A stretch of 64,000 nt of DNA, taken from positions 1 through 64,000 of the forward strand of contig NZ_BSFQ01000007.1 of NCBI RefSeq assembly GCF_027922425.1. Reading direction: 5' to 3'. A program made the translations under genes and the position numbers. The notes under the pieces were generated by a model. The model ran no database searches, was not told where the DNA came from, and was given only the letters and a program-made list of their open reading frames with translations. Positions within the stretch are counted from its first letter, which is position 1. The number at the start of each line of letters is the position of its first letter. Of the stretch, positions 56,951 through 64,000 are shown piece after piece. The DNA comes from Pseudonocardia halophobica (lineage in GTDB: Bacteria; Actinomycetota; Actinomycetes; Mycobacteriales; Pseudonocardiaceae).

Positions 56951-56990
56951 GTGAGTGGCGATAGTCGCCAGAGCGACTATCGCCACTCAC
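56951..56990. repeat. 40-nt GTGAGTG hairpin element, copy 5 (perfect)
   Basis: GTGAGTGGCGATAGTCGC, loop CAGA, exact reverse complement GCGACTATCGCCACTCAC. Compared with the copy at 29040 one base pair is changed from A-T to G-C on both arms, a compensatory change. The NUDIX stop codon is in the right arm. Confidence 0.9.
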
Positions 56991-57523
56991 AGGGTGCGGA
57001 GGAAGTGCTCGGCGAGGATGCGGGAGTCGGGGGCGAACCCGCGGGCCGGGTCGGCCAGCAGCTCCGCCAGCTCGGCGTTCGTCCGCCACCCGCCCTCCGC
57101 GACCTCCGACGCCTGGTGGTGCACCGGGCCGTCGGAGAACGCCTCGTAGCCGAACAGGTGGCAGCGCAACCCCTCCGGCCCGCCGAGGCCGGCGCCCGGC
57201 CCCGACTCCCACGCCACCGCCAGCAACGGCCGCAACACCACCCCGCGCACGTCGAGCTCCTCGGCCAGCTCGCGGGTCGCCGTCCCGAGCGGGGTCTCGC
57301 CGGGATCGACCACCCCGCCGGCCACGCAGTCCCACAGGCCGGGCATCACGAGCTTGTCGTCCGCCCGGCGGTGGACGTACACGCGCCTGCCGTCCGTGCT
57401 GCGCAGGATCACGCCCGCGCTGCCGTGCCAGAGCGAGCGGGCGTAGACCTCCGCGCGCGGTGCGGCCCCGACGACCGTCCCGGCCGCGTCGTACACGGCG
57501 ATCACCTCGTTCCCGCTCGTCAT
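56987..57523 (-). CDS. NUDIX hydrolase, IPP-isomerase-like
   Basis: 178-aa NUDIX protein. The catalytic box is GVVDPGETPLGTATRELAEELDV (Gx5Ex7REUXEE-like, metal-binding Glu residues in RELAEE). The opening EVIAVYDAAGTVVGAAPRAEVYA and WHGSAGVILRS resemble the isopentenyl-diphosphate isomerase-like subgroup that includes YfcD. The true substrate could be a nucleotide or a lipid pyrophosphate. ATG 57523 lies 50 bp from the divergent formaldehyde dehydrogenase start. The stop is supplied by a hairpin element. Confidence 0.85.
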   Translation of the reverse strand: MTSGNEVIAVYDAAGTVVGAAPRAEVYARSLWHGSAGVILRSTDGRRVYVHRRADDKLVMPGLWDCVAGGVVDPGETPLGTATRELAEELDVRGVVLRPLLAVAWESGPGAGLGGPEGLRCHLFGYEAFSDGPVHHQASEVAEGGWRTNAELAELLADPARGFAPDSRILAEHFLRTL

Positions 57524-57573
57524 GGGGCCATGGTCCCGTTGTGACCTTGGACACGTCGGAGTAGGGAGGGTTC

Positions 57574-58788
57574 ATGGGTGGAAACAGGATCGTCGTCTAC
57601 AAGGAGCCCGGCCGTGTCGAGGTCGAGGACCACGACATGCCGAAGCTGGAGGTCCCCGCCGACGTCGCGCAGGCCAAGGGCATGAGCCGCGAGGCGCCGC
57701 ACGCGGTGATCCTCAAGAACGTCTCGACCAACATCTGCGGGTCGGACCAGCACATGGTCCGCGGCCGCACCACGGCGCCGGCCGGCCAGACACTGGGCCA
57801 CGAGATCACCGGCGAGATCGTCGAGAAGGGCAACGACGTCCAGTTCCTGGACGTCGGGGACATCGTCACGGTGCCGTTCAACATCGCCTGCGGGCGTTGT
57901 CGCAACTGCCGCGAAGGCGCCACGGGCGTCTGCCTGAACGTCAACCCCGCGCGCGCCGGCTCGGCCTACGGCTACGTCGACATGGGCGGCTGGGAGGGCG
58001 GCCAGGCGGACTTCGTCATGGTGCCGTTCGCCGACTTCAACCTGATGAAGTTCCCGGACCGGGACCAGGCGCTGGCGAAGATCCGGGACCTGACGATGCT
58101 CTCGGACATCTTCCCGACGGGCTATCACGGCGCCGTCTCCGCCGGGGTGACGACGGGCATGACCGTGTACGTGGCCGGGGCAGGGCCGGTGGGGCTGGCC
58201 GCCGCCTACTCCGCGCACCTGCTGGGCGCCGCCGTGGTGATCGTCGGCGACCTGAACAAGGAGCGCCTCGAGCAGGCGCGGTCCTTCGGGTGCGAGACCG
58301 TGGACGTCGGGCAGACGGCCACCCTCGAGGAGCAGATCGACCAGATCCTCAAGACCAACGAGGTCGACTGCGCCGTCGACGCCGTGGGGTTCGAGGCCAC
58401 CGGACACGGCGGCGGCGAGGAGAAGCCCGCCCAGGTGCTCAACGACATCATGAGCATCACCCGGGCCGGCGGGAGCCTCGGCATCCCGGGTCTGTACGTG
58501 ACCGGTGACCCGGGTGCGGCGGACCCGGACGCCAAGGAGGGCACGCTCAAGGTCCGTCTGGGCCTGGGCTGGGCCAAGAGCCACAGCTTCGTGACGGGGC
58601 AGTGCCCGGTGCTGCGCTACAACCGCAAGCTGATGATGTCGATCCTGAACGACAAGGCGCACATCGCCGACGCGGTCAACGCCACGGTCATCCCGCTCGA
58701 GGACGCCCCGCGCGGGTACCAGGAGTTCGACCGGGGCGCGGCCCGCAAGTACGTGATCGACCCGCACGGCATGATCCCGGCGGCCTGA
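57574..58788 (+). CDS. Glutathione-independent formaldehyde dehydrogenase-like zinc enzyme
   Basis: 404-aa zinc-dependent medium-chain dehydrogenase close to Pseudomonas putida FdhA, which oxidises formaldehyde with bound [15 protein letters not shown] has the catalytic zinc Cys, [10 protein letters not shown] the Glu/His pair, the structural zinc lobe is [15 protein letters not shown], and [17 protein letters not shown] binds NAD. AGGGAGGG precedes the ATG. Formaldehyde detoxification is plausible, and a mycothiol-dependent route may also exist, but the substrate is unproven. Confidence 0.88.
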   Translation: MGGNRIVVYKEPGRVEVEDHDMPKLEVPADVAQAKGMSREAPHAVILKNVSTNICGSDQHMVRGRTTAPAGQTLGHEITGEIVEKGNDVQFLDVGDIVTVPFNIACGRCRNCREGATGVCLNVNPARAGSAYGYVDMGGWEGGQADFVMVPFADFNLMKFPDRDQALAKIRDLTMLSDIFPTGYHGAVSAGVTTGMTVYVAGAGPVGLAAAYSAHLLGAAVVIVGDLNKERLEQARSFGCETVDVGQTATLEEQIDQILKTNEVDCAVDAVGFEATGHGGGEEKPAQVLNDIMSITRAGGSLGIPGLYVTGDPGAADPDAKEGTLKVRLGLGWAKSHSFVTGQCPVLRYNRKLMMSILNDKAHIADAVNATVIPLEDAPRGYQEFDRGAARKYVIDPHGMIPAA

Positions 58789-58815
58789 TCCGCAGGCTCC
58801 GCACCACGGTGTCCG

Positions 58816-58853
58816 ACCCGCCCGGCGACCGCCGTTCCGGCCGCCGGGCGGGT
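58816..58853 (+). terminator. Hairpin terminator just upstream of the dop promoter
   Basis: ACCCGCCCGGCG (58816-58827), 14-nt loop, CGCCGGGCGGGT (58842-58853). It abuts the -10 box of dop and separates it from the formaldehyde dehydrogenase gene. Confidence 0.65.
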
Positions 58854-58859
58854 TAGGCT
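58854..58859 (+). promoter_or_regulatory. -10 box TAGGCT at the head of dop
   Basis: TAGGCT ends six bases before ATG 58866, the start of a short leader ORF, not of dop itself. Confidence 0.6.
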
Positions 58860-58865
58860 CTGGGG

Positions 58866-58892
58866 ATGCACTCCCGCGAGGTCCGTTCGTGA
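58866..58892 (+). CDS. Predicted 8-codon leaderless leader ORF coupled to dop
   Basis: ATG 58866 begins MHSREVRS and ends at TGA 58890-58892, whose first two bases are shared with the dop GTG (58889-58891) in a GTGA overlap. The TAGGCT box six bases upstream would place the transcript start at this ATG. Ribosomes would then load without a Shine-Dalgarno site and pass to dop by coupling. There is no direct evidence of translation; the ATG could be incidental. Confidence 0.42.
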   Translation: MHSREVRS

Positions 58893-60409
58893 CCGCCCGC
58901 CGCATCATGGGCACCGAGGTCGAGTACGGCATCTCCGTGCCCGGCGACCCGACCGCCAACCCCGTCATCACCTCGACGCAGATCGTGCTGGCGTACGCGG
59001 CCGCGCAGGACATCCCGCGCAACCGCCGCGCCCGCTGGGACTACGAGGTCGAGTCGCCGCTGCGCGACGCGCGCGGGTTCGACCTGTCCGCGCCCACGCT
59101 CTCCAGCTCGAACAACGACTCGGAGCTCGACGACCTCGGCGCGGCGAACGTCATCCTCACCAACGGCGCCCGGCTCTACGTCGACCACGCGCACCCGGAG
59201 TTCTCCACACCCGAGGTGCTGACCCCGCGGGACGTCGTGATCTGGGACAAGGCGGGGGAGCGGATCATGGAGGAGGCCGCGGTGCGGGCCGCCACCGTGC
59301 CCGGCGCGCCGCGGATCCAGCTCTACAAGAACAACGTCGACGGCAAGGGCGCGAGCTACGGCTCGCACGAGAACTACCTGATGGCCCGCCAGACCACGTT
59401 CCCGGCGATCGTCGGCGGCCTCACGCCGTTCTTCGTCTCCCGCCAGGTCGTCACGGGCGCGGGCCGGGTCGGCATCGGCGCCCAGGGGGACGCGGAGGGC
59501 TACCAGATCTCCCAGCGTGCGGACTACATCGAGGTCGAGGTCGGCCTCGAGACCACGCTCAAGCGCGGCATCATCAACACCCGGGACGAGCCGCACGCCG
59601 ACGCCGACAAGTACCGCCGGCTGCACGTCATCATCGGCGACGCCAACATGAGCGAGTACGCCACGCTGCTCAAGGTCGGTACCACCGCGCTGGTCCTCGA
59701 CATGATCGAGAACGGCGTCCGGTTCGACGAGCTGCGCCTGGCCGAGCCGGTGCGCGCCGTCCACCAGATCAGCCACGACCCGTCGCTGCAGCAGAAGGTG
59801 GAGCTCACCGACGGGCGCTCGCTCACCGCCGTCGAGCTGCAGTGGGCCTATCACGAGAAGGCCGTCAAGCACGTCGAGAACTCGCAGGGCGCGGACATCG
59901 ACCCGGACACGGCCGAGGTGCTGCAGCTCTGGGGCGAGATCCTCGAGGACCTCGCCGAGGACCCGATGCGCACGGCGGACCGGCTCGACTGGACGGCCAA
60001 GCTGCGGCTGCTCAACGGCTACCGGGAGCGGGACAACCTGCAGTGGAACTCGGGCCGCCTCGGTCTGGTCGACCTGCAGTACACGGACGTCCGGATGGCC
60101 AAGGGCCTCTACAACCGGCTGGTCACCCGCGGGTCGATGAAGCGGCTGGTCACCGAGGAGCAGGTCGAGCGCGCGATCCGCAACCCCCCGGAGGACACCC
60201 GCGCCTTCTTCCGCGGCCGCTGCCTCGAGCGCTACCCGGCCGAGGTCGCGGCGGCGTCGTGGGACTCGGTCATCTTCGACCTGGGCCGCGAGTCGCTGGT
60301 CCGGATCCCCACGCTGGAGCCGCTGCGCGGCACGCGCCGGCACGTCGGGGAGCTGATCGAGGGCTCGCGGACCGCCGAGGAGCTGGTGAAGGCCCTCACC
60401 AACGGGTGA
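58889..60409 (+). CDS. dop: Depupylase / Pup deamidase
   Basis: 506-aa enzyme that converts Pup C-terminal Gln to Glu (when needed) and removes Pup from substrates, using bound ATP. It belongs to the carboxylate-amine ligase fold shared with Paf[13 protein letters not shown] is the metal/nucleotide motif, [13 protein letters not shown] holds the catalytic Asp (about residue 99), and a Dop-specific insertion precedes [15 protein letters not shown]. Pup itself ends in GGQ here, so deamidation by Dop is required before ligation. GTG 58889 was chosen for the GTGA overlap with the leader ORF and because the protein then begins just before [11 protein letters not shown]. Confidence 0.96.
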   Translation: MTARRIMGTEVEYGISVPGDPTANPVITSTQIVLAYAAAQDIPRNRRARWDYEVESPLRDARGFDLSAPTLSSSNNDSELDDLGAANVILTNGARLYVDHAHPEFSTPEVLTPRDVVIWDKAGERIMEEAAVRAATVPGAPRIQLYKNNVDGKGASYGSHENYLMARQTTFPAIVGGLTPFFVSRQVVTGAGRVGIGAQGDAEGYQISQRADYIEVEVGLETTLKRGIINTRDEPHADADKYRRLHVIIGDANMSEYATLLKVGTTALVLDMIENGVRFDELRLAEPVRAVHQISHDPSLQQKVELTDGRSLTAVELQWAYHEKAVKHVENSQGADIDPDTAEVLQLWGEILEDLAEDPMRTADRLDWTAKLRLLNGYRERDNLQWNSGRLGLVDLQYTDVRMAKGLYNRLVTRGSMKRLVTEEQVERAIRNPPEDTRAFFRGRCLERYPAEVAAASWDSVIFDLGRESLVRIPTLEPLRGTRRHVGELIEGSRTAEELVKALTNG

Positions 60410-60472
60410 GCCGCCCCGCCGGGACATCAGTTCGCAACCCGCGAACCGTGGGCGACGGCGGGTCCCGGCAAG

Positions 60473-60478
60473 TAGGCT
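60473..60478 (+). promoter_or_regulatory. -10 box TAGGCT upstream of pup
   Basis: TAGGCT in the 145-bp gap would start a transcript near 60485, leaving a 70-nt leader with GAGGAGGAG before pup. Pup and the proteasome subunits may thus be transcribed apart from dop. Confidence 0.5.
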
Positions 60479-60554
60479 GGACGCATCGGACCCCGGGGTC
60501 TGCCTGCCACGACGGTGGCGGGTCGCCCGGGATCGGACGCGAGGAGGAGACGTC

Positions 60555-60752
60555 ATGTCGCAGGAGCAGACGAAGCGCCAGGGCGGTGGCGGCGGCGACG
60601 ACGACGAGAGCGGCGACGCCTCGGCCGCCGGCCAGGAGCGCCGGGAGAAGCTGGGCGAGGACGTCGACACGATCCTCGACGAGATCGACGACGTCCTCGA
60701 GGAGAACGCCGAGGACTTCGTCCGCGCGTACGTGCAGAAGGGCGGCCAGTAG
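60555..60752 (+). CDS. pup: Prokaryotic ubiquitin-like protein Pup
   Basis: 65-aa intrinsically disordered tag attached through its C-terminal side chain to Lys of target proteins. The C terminus is QKGGQ, so it is the Gln form that needs deamidation. The middle DEIDDVLEENAEDFVRAYVQ is the helix-forming region that binds the ARC coiled coil. The N terminus is Gln/Gly/Asp-rich and is pulled into the ATPase. AGGAGGAG precedes the ATG. Confidence 0.97.
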   Translation: MSQEQTKRQGGGGGDDDESGDASAAGQERREKLGEDVDTILDEIDDVLEENAEDFVRAYVQKGGQ

Positions 60753-60882
60753 CCGCACCTGACAGCCGGTGGCGGGTCGGGCCCCGGAAGGGGTCCGGCC
60801 CGTCTCTGCTAGTACCTGGTACCCGGCCCCATCCGTGAGCGACACCCCGACAGCGACTTGCGAGAGAGGCACACCCCACACC

Positions 60883-61827
60883 ATGGAGTTCCGCGAGGGC
60901 ATCCCCGGGCCCGCTGCGATCGGCCGCCCCTTCCCCGGTTCCCCCGAGCCCGCGGCCGGCCGCCGGGACGGGCAGCCCGGGCTCGGCCACCACGCCGCCT
61001 TCGCGGCACTGGGCGAGACGTCGTTCGCCAACTACGTCGCGGCCACCCAGCCGCACCTGCTCCCCGGCCGGATGTTCGACGCGCCCCGCGGTCCGGAGGG
61101 CCGGCCCATGACGCCCGACGCGCTGGGCGTGCCGCACGGCACCACGATCGTCGCGCTGCAGTTCTCCGGGGGCGTCGTCATCGCCGGTGACCGGCGCGCC
61201 ACCGCGGGCAACGTCATCGCCCAGCGGGACATCGAGAAGATCTTCATCACGGACTCGCACTCCGCGGTCGGCATCGCCGGTTCGGCGGGCATCGCGATCG
61301 AGATGATCCGGCTCTACTCGGTCGAGCTGGAGCACTACGAGAAGATCGAGGGCGTGGCCATGTCCCTCGACGGCAAGGCCAACCGGCTCGCGGGGATGAT
61401 CCGCGGCAACCTCGGCGCGGCCCTGCAGGGCTTCGTCGTCGTGCCGCTGTTCGCGGGCTACGACACCGAGGAGCCGGACCCGGCGAAGGCCGGCCGCATC
61501 GTCACCTACGACCCCACCGGCGGGCGCTACGACGAGTGGCTCGGCTACCACGCCGTCGGCTCCGGCTCGGTGTTCGCCAAGTCCTCGATGAAGAAGCTGC
61601 ACCGCACGTCGGCGGACCTGCAGACCACGCTGCGCAACGCGCTCGAGGCGCTGTACGACGCCGCGGACGACGACACCGCCACCGGCGGGCCGGACCTGGT
61701 CCGGAAGATCTATCCGGTCGTCGTCAGCATCACCGGTCCCGAGGGCGCCGTGCGGCGCTCGGAGGAGGAGATCGCCGGGATCGTCGAGCGGATCGTGGCG
61801 GACCGCGCGGAGAACCCGGGCGGCTGA
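60883..61827 (+). CDS. prcB: 20S proteasome beta subunit precursor
   Basis: 314-aa N-terminal nucleophile hydrolase precursor. Self-cleavage before Thr87 in [10 protein letters not shown] would remove an 86-residue propeptide and leave a 228-residue mature subunit. Catalytic partners are in GDRRATAG and IEKIF (Lys), and the [12 protein letters not shown] strand follows. The propeptide is longer than the roughly 57-65 residues I recall for mycobacterial and rhodococcal PrcB. ATG 60883 was preferred over an upstream in-frame GTG at 60769; a shorter start would need a codon inside the propeptide. Confidence 0.95.
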   Translation: MEFREGIPGPAAIGRPFPGSPEPAAGRRDGQPGLGHHAAFAALGETSFANYVAATQPHLLPGRMFDAPRGPEGRPMTPDALGVPHGTTIVALQFSGGVVIAGDRRATAGNVIAQRDIEKIFITDSHSAVGIAGSAGIAIEMIRLYSVELEHYEKIEGVAMSLDGKANRLAGMIRGNLGAALQGFVVVPLFAGYDTEEPDPAKAGRIVTYDPTGGRYDEWLGYHAVGSGSVFAKSSMKKLHRTSADLQTTLRNALEALYDAADDDTATGGPDLVRKIYPVVVSITGPEGAVRRSEEEIAGIVERIVADRAENPGG

Positions 61828-61900
61828 GCGTGCCGCGCCCGGTCCGCCGGGCGCGCCCGCCCCACCCGGCCAGCACGATGAGATCCAGGAGCGTCCCCCG

Positions 61901-62695
61901 ATGACGATGCCCTTCTACTCCTCCGTCGACCAGCTGCTCCGCGACCGGTCGGAGCTCGCCCGCAAGGGCATCTCCCGCGGCCGCAGCGTCGTGGTCATGA
62001 CCTTCTCCGGCGGTGTCCTGTTCGTCGCCGAGAACCACTCCAGCGCCCTGAACAAGGTCTCCGAGATCTACGACCGGATCGGCTTCGCGGCCGTCGGCCG
62101 GTACAACGAGTTCGAGGGCCTGCGCACCGCCGGCATCCGGCTCGCCGACTCCCGCGGCTTCTCCTACGACCGGCGGGACGTGACCAGCCGCTGGCTGGCC
62201 AACACCTACGCCCAGTTCATCGGGGCCGCGTTCGTGGAGCAGCAGAAGCCGTACGAGGCGGAGATCTGCCTGGCCGAGGTCGGCGAGACGCCGGACGGGG
62301 ACCAGCTGTACCGCATCACCTACGACGGCTCGATCACCGACGAGCCGCAGTACGTGGTCATGGGCGGCACCACCGAGCCGATCTCGACGAAGCTCAAGGA
62401 CGTCTACGACGGCGGGCACGACCTCGGCGAGGCGCTGGCGACCGCGCTGGAGGGCCTGCAGGTCCCCGGGTCCGGCCCCGGCAACGGCACCGAGGCGCGC
62501 GTGCTCGGCGAGAAGGCACTCGAGGTGGCCGTGCTGGACCGCACCCGTCCCGGCCGGGCCTTCCGCCGGATCAGCGGCCCGGTGCTGCGCAGCCTGCTGC
62601 CGGCCGCGAACCGCGGCGAGGCCGCCGAGGAGCCGGACGTCCGCGGCGGCGACGACGCCCCGGCCGCGGGCGGTGCCCTGCCCTCGTCGAACTGA
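61901..62695 (+). CDS. prcA: 20S proteasome alpha subunit
   Basis: 264-aa outer-ring subunit. The N-terminal gate segment is [27 protein letters not shown], followed by the alpha-type strands [17 protein letters not shown] and [17 protein letters not shown]; there is no catalytic Thr. The C-terminal 35 residues are a disordered Glu/Asp/Gly-rich tail. AGGAG precedes the ATG, and 73 bp separate it from prcB. A hairpin terminator follows the stop. pafA, usually next or nearby, is not within the window. Confidence 0.95.
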   Translation: MTMPFYSSVDQLLRDRSELARKGISRGRSVVVMTFSGGVLFVAENHSSALNKVSEIYDRIGFAAVGRYNEFEGLRTAGIRLADSRGFSYDRRDVTSRWLANTYAQFIGAAFVEQQKPYEAEICLAEVGETPDGDQLYRITYDGSITDEPQYVVMGGTTEPISTKLKDVYDGGHDLGEALATALEGLQVPGSGPGNGTEARVLGEKALEVAVLDRTRPGRAFRRISGPVLRSLLPAANRGEAAEEPDVRGGDDAPAAGGALPSSN

Positions 62696-62710
62696 CCCCG
62701 ACCCCGGCGC

Positions 62711-62734
62711 GCCGGTCCACCTCGGTGGGCCGGC
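62711..62734. terminator. Hairpin terminator after prcA
   Basis: GCCGGTCCACC, loop TC, GGTGGGCCGGC, an 11-bp stem with one wobble pair, 15 bases past prcA and 23 past the opposing VOC gene stop. Confidence 0.65.
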
Positions 62735-62757
62735 TGCGTCGTTCTCGGGGGTCGTTC

Positions 62758-63120
62758 TCAGGAGTACGTGCGCAGCTCGACGCCGTTGCCGTCCGGGTCG
62801 GTCAGGTAGATGCCCCGGCCCTGGCCGCGCGCCCCGAAGAGGTCCTTCGGGCCGGCCACGCCGTGCTCCGCGGCGAGGGCGTCGAGGTCCGTCCCGCTCA
62901 GGACCAGGGCGAAGTGGCCCACGTTGGTCCCGGTCCGCTCGCCGCGCTGGACGTCGATGATCGTCCCCTCGGACACCCGTAGGGAGGCGAACGGCACCTC
63001 GCCGCGCCGCCACTCGTCGAGCCGCTCCGTCGCCAGGCCCAGGGTCTCCCGGTACCAGGCGATCAGCCGCTCCGGGTCGTCCGTCACCAGCACGATGTGG
63101 TCCAGCCCGTCGACGCGCAT
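62758..63120 (-). CDS. VOC-superfamily protein (glyoxalase-like)
   Basis: 120-aa vicinal-oxygen-chelate protein. VDGLDHIVLVTDDPERLIAWYRETLGL is the first beta-alpha-beta unit in outline, with a candidate metal ligand His8; GHFALVLSG and YLTDPDGNGVELR form the second unit with His and Glu ligands. This is closer to an active metalloenzyme than the VOC protein at 52667. ATG 63120 is fixed by a TACGCT box six bases upstream. Substrate unknown. Confidence 0.85.
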   Translation of the reverse strand: MRVDGLDHIVLVTDDPERLIAWYRETLGLATERLDEWRRGEVPFASLRVSEGTIIDVQRGERTGTNVGHFALVLSGTDLDALAAEHGVAGPKDLFGARGQGRGIYLTDPDGNGVELRTYS

Positions 63121-63126
63121 GCCGCG

Positions 63127-63132
63127 AGCGTA
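63127..63132 (-). promoter_or_regulatory. -10 box TACGCT for leaderless VOC gene
   Basis: On the minus strand TACGCT ends six bases before ATG 63120, inside the 25-bp gap after fdhD. Confidence 0.55.
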
Positions 63133-63145
63133 GGGCGACGACCGC

Positions 63146-63973
63146 CTAGAGGGCGATGCGTTCCGGGTGCGTGTAGACGTTGCCCGAGCCGCCGCGCAGG
63201 AACCCGACGAGGGTGAGCCCGGCCTCGTCGGCCAGCTCCACCGCCAGGGAGGACGGCGCGGACACCGCGGCCAGCACCGGCACCCCGGCCATCACGGCCT
63301 TCTGGACCAGCTCGAACGAGGCCCGCCCGGAGACCTGCAGCACCGTCCCGGCGGCCGGGACCCGGCCCTCGAGCAGGGCGTGCCCGAGGACCTTGTCGAC
63401 GGCGTTGTGCCGGCCGACGTCCTCGCGCGTGACCAACAGCGACCCGTCCGGTTCGAACAGCCCCGCGGCGTGCAGCCCGCCGGTCGAGTCGAAGACCTTC
63501 TGGGCCTCGCGCAGCCGGTCCGGCAGCGTCCCGACGACCTCCCACGGCACCCGCACCTGGTCGTGGGCGGGGGAGAAGCGGGACTTGAGCTTCACGGCGT
63601 CGAGCGAGGCCTTCCCGCAGACCCCGCAGGAGGAGGTCGTGTAGAAGTTCCGCTCCACCGAGGTGTCCGGCGGCTCGACGCCCGGCGCGAGGGCCACGTC
63701 GAGGACGTTGTAGGTGTTGCGGCCCTCCGCGTCGACCGAGTCGCAGTAGCGGGCGGTGAGGAGGTCCGTGGCCGCGCCGATGACCCCCTCGGTGAGCAGG
63801 AAGCCGTGGGCGAGCTCGACGTCGTGCCCCGGGGTGCGCATGGTCACCGTCAGCGGCGCCCCGTCGACGCGCAGCTCGAGCGGCTCCTCGACGGCCAGCG
63901 TGTCCGGCCGGCGGCGCTGCGATCCGTCCGCCGCGAGCCGCAGCACCGGCCGCCGTGCGGTGAGCCTTCCCAT
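63146..63973 (-). CDS. fdhD: Formate dehydrogenase accessory sulfurtransferase
   Basis: 275-aa FdhD, which passes sulfur from cysteine desulfurase to the molybdenum cofactor of formate dehydrogenase. The catalytic cysteines are in [25 protein letters not shown] is the conserved Moco/GDP-binding segment, and [27 protein letters not shown] and [14 protein letters not shown] follow in family order. No formate dehydrogenase gene is within the window. The ATG at 63973 is seven bases from a TAGGCT box. Confidence 0.94.
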   Translation of the reverse strand: MGRLTARRPVLRLAADGSQRRRPDTLAVEEPLELRVDGAPLTVTMRTPGHDVELAHGFLLTEGVIGAATDLLTARYCDSVDAEGRNTYNVLDVALAPGVEPPDTSVERNFYTTSSCGVCGKASLDAVKLKSRFSPAHDQVRVPWEVVGTLPDRLREAQKVFDSTGGLHAAGLFEPDGSLLVTREDVGRHNAVDKVLGHALLEGRVPAAGTVLQVSGRASFELVQKAVMAGVPVLAAVSAPSSLAVELADEAGLTLVGFLRGGSGNVYTHPERIAL

Positions 63974-63980
63974 GGGTCCC

Positions 63981-63986
63981 AGCCTA
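63981..63986 (-). promoter_or_regulatory. -10 box TAGGCT for leaderless fdhD
   Basis: On the minus strand TAGGCT ends seven bases before ATG 63973. Confidence 0.55.
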
Positions 63987-64000
63987 CGGAGCCCGGGGGT

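Overview
The window is 64 kb of very GC-rich actinobacterial chromosome. Mycothiol ligase (mshC), a complete Pup-proteasome locus (arc, dop, pup, prcB, prcA, PAC2-family chaperone), F420-type oxidoreductase families, a DasR-like GntR regulator with two dre-like operators, and many leaderless genes with a TANNNT -10 box all point to Actinobacteria. The Pseudonocardiaceae (Pseudonocardia-like) are my best inference. There is no phage, transposase, CRISPR array, tRNA or rRNA that I can support. Most of the window reads as ordinary chromosomal backbone carrying several families of small intergenic palindromes.

Left part (1-22 kb): a flippase-like membrane protein running off the left edge through a 24-bp repeat; succinate-semialdehyde dehydrogenase; a pair of overlapping acyl-CoA dehydrogenases; a MetE-like enzyme coupled to a flavin split-barrel protein; a PEP-synthase / rifampin-phosphotransferase-like enzyme behind a promoter whose -35 box lies in a palindromic operator; an ornithine decarboxylase followed by a SpeD-SpeE fusion, together a two-gene spermidine route; a secreted SGNH esterase; a small Pol I-type polymerase coupled to a CrtU-like FAD oxidoreductase; an LLM-type F420 oxidoreductase; a FUSC exporter; and an MFS drug exporter.

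Middle part (22-39 kb): an enoyl-CoA hydratase; an L,D-transpeptidase behind a possible c-di-AMP riboswitch; a BlaI/BlaR1-like pair; a MoxR-VWA pair; a LysR regulator and transporter; and an amino-sugar operon (sugar porter, GlcNAc kinase, SIS-type deaminase/isomerase, nagA) read divergently from its GntR/DasR-type regulator, with two dre-like sites between them. mshC follows, then a small unknown protein and a 131-bp remnant of a type B carboxylesterase.

Right part (39-64 kb): the order PAC2, metH, HAD, hisE, hisG, thioesterase, recB-like, trmI, arc, dop, pup, prcB, prcA resembles, in mirror image, the mycobacterial region around Rv2109c-Rv2125. Here arc and dop are about 6.3 kb apart, separated by VOC, AraC, yceI/marR, lpd, NUDIX and formaldehyde dehydrogenase genes. 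dop appears to be translated behind an 8-codon leaderless leader ORF. VOC and fdhD genes close the window; pafA is not inside it.

Three unrelated repeat families lie in the spaces between genes, often between convergent genes: five copies of a 40-nt hairpin with GTGAGTG ends, four of which supply the stop codon of a neighbouring gene; two three-copy arrays built on TTATGGAACCATAA; and one 95-bp direct repeat array. I regard these as the least explained sequence in the window.
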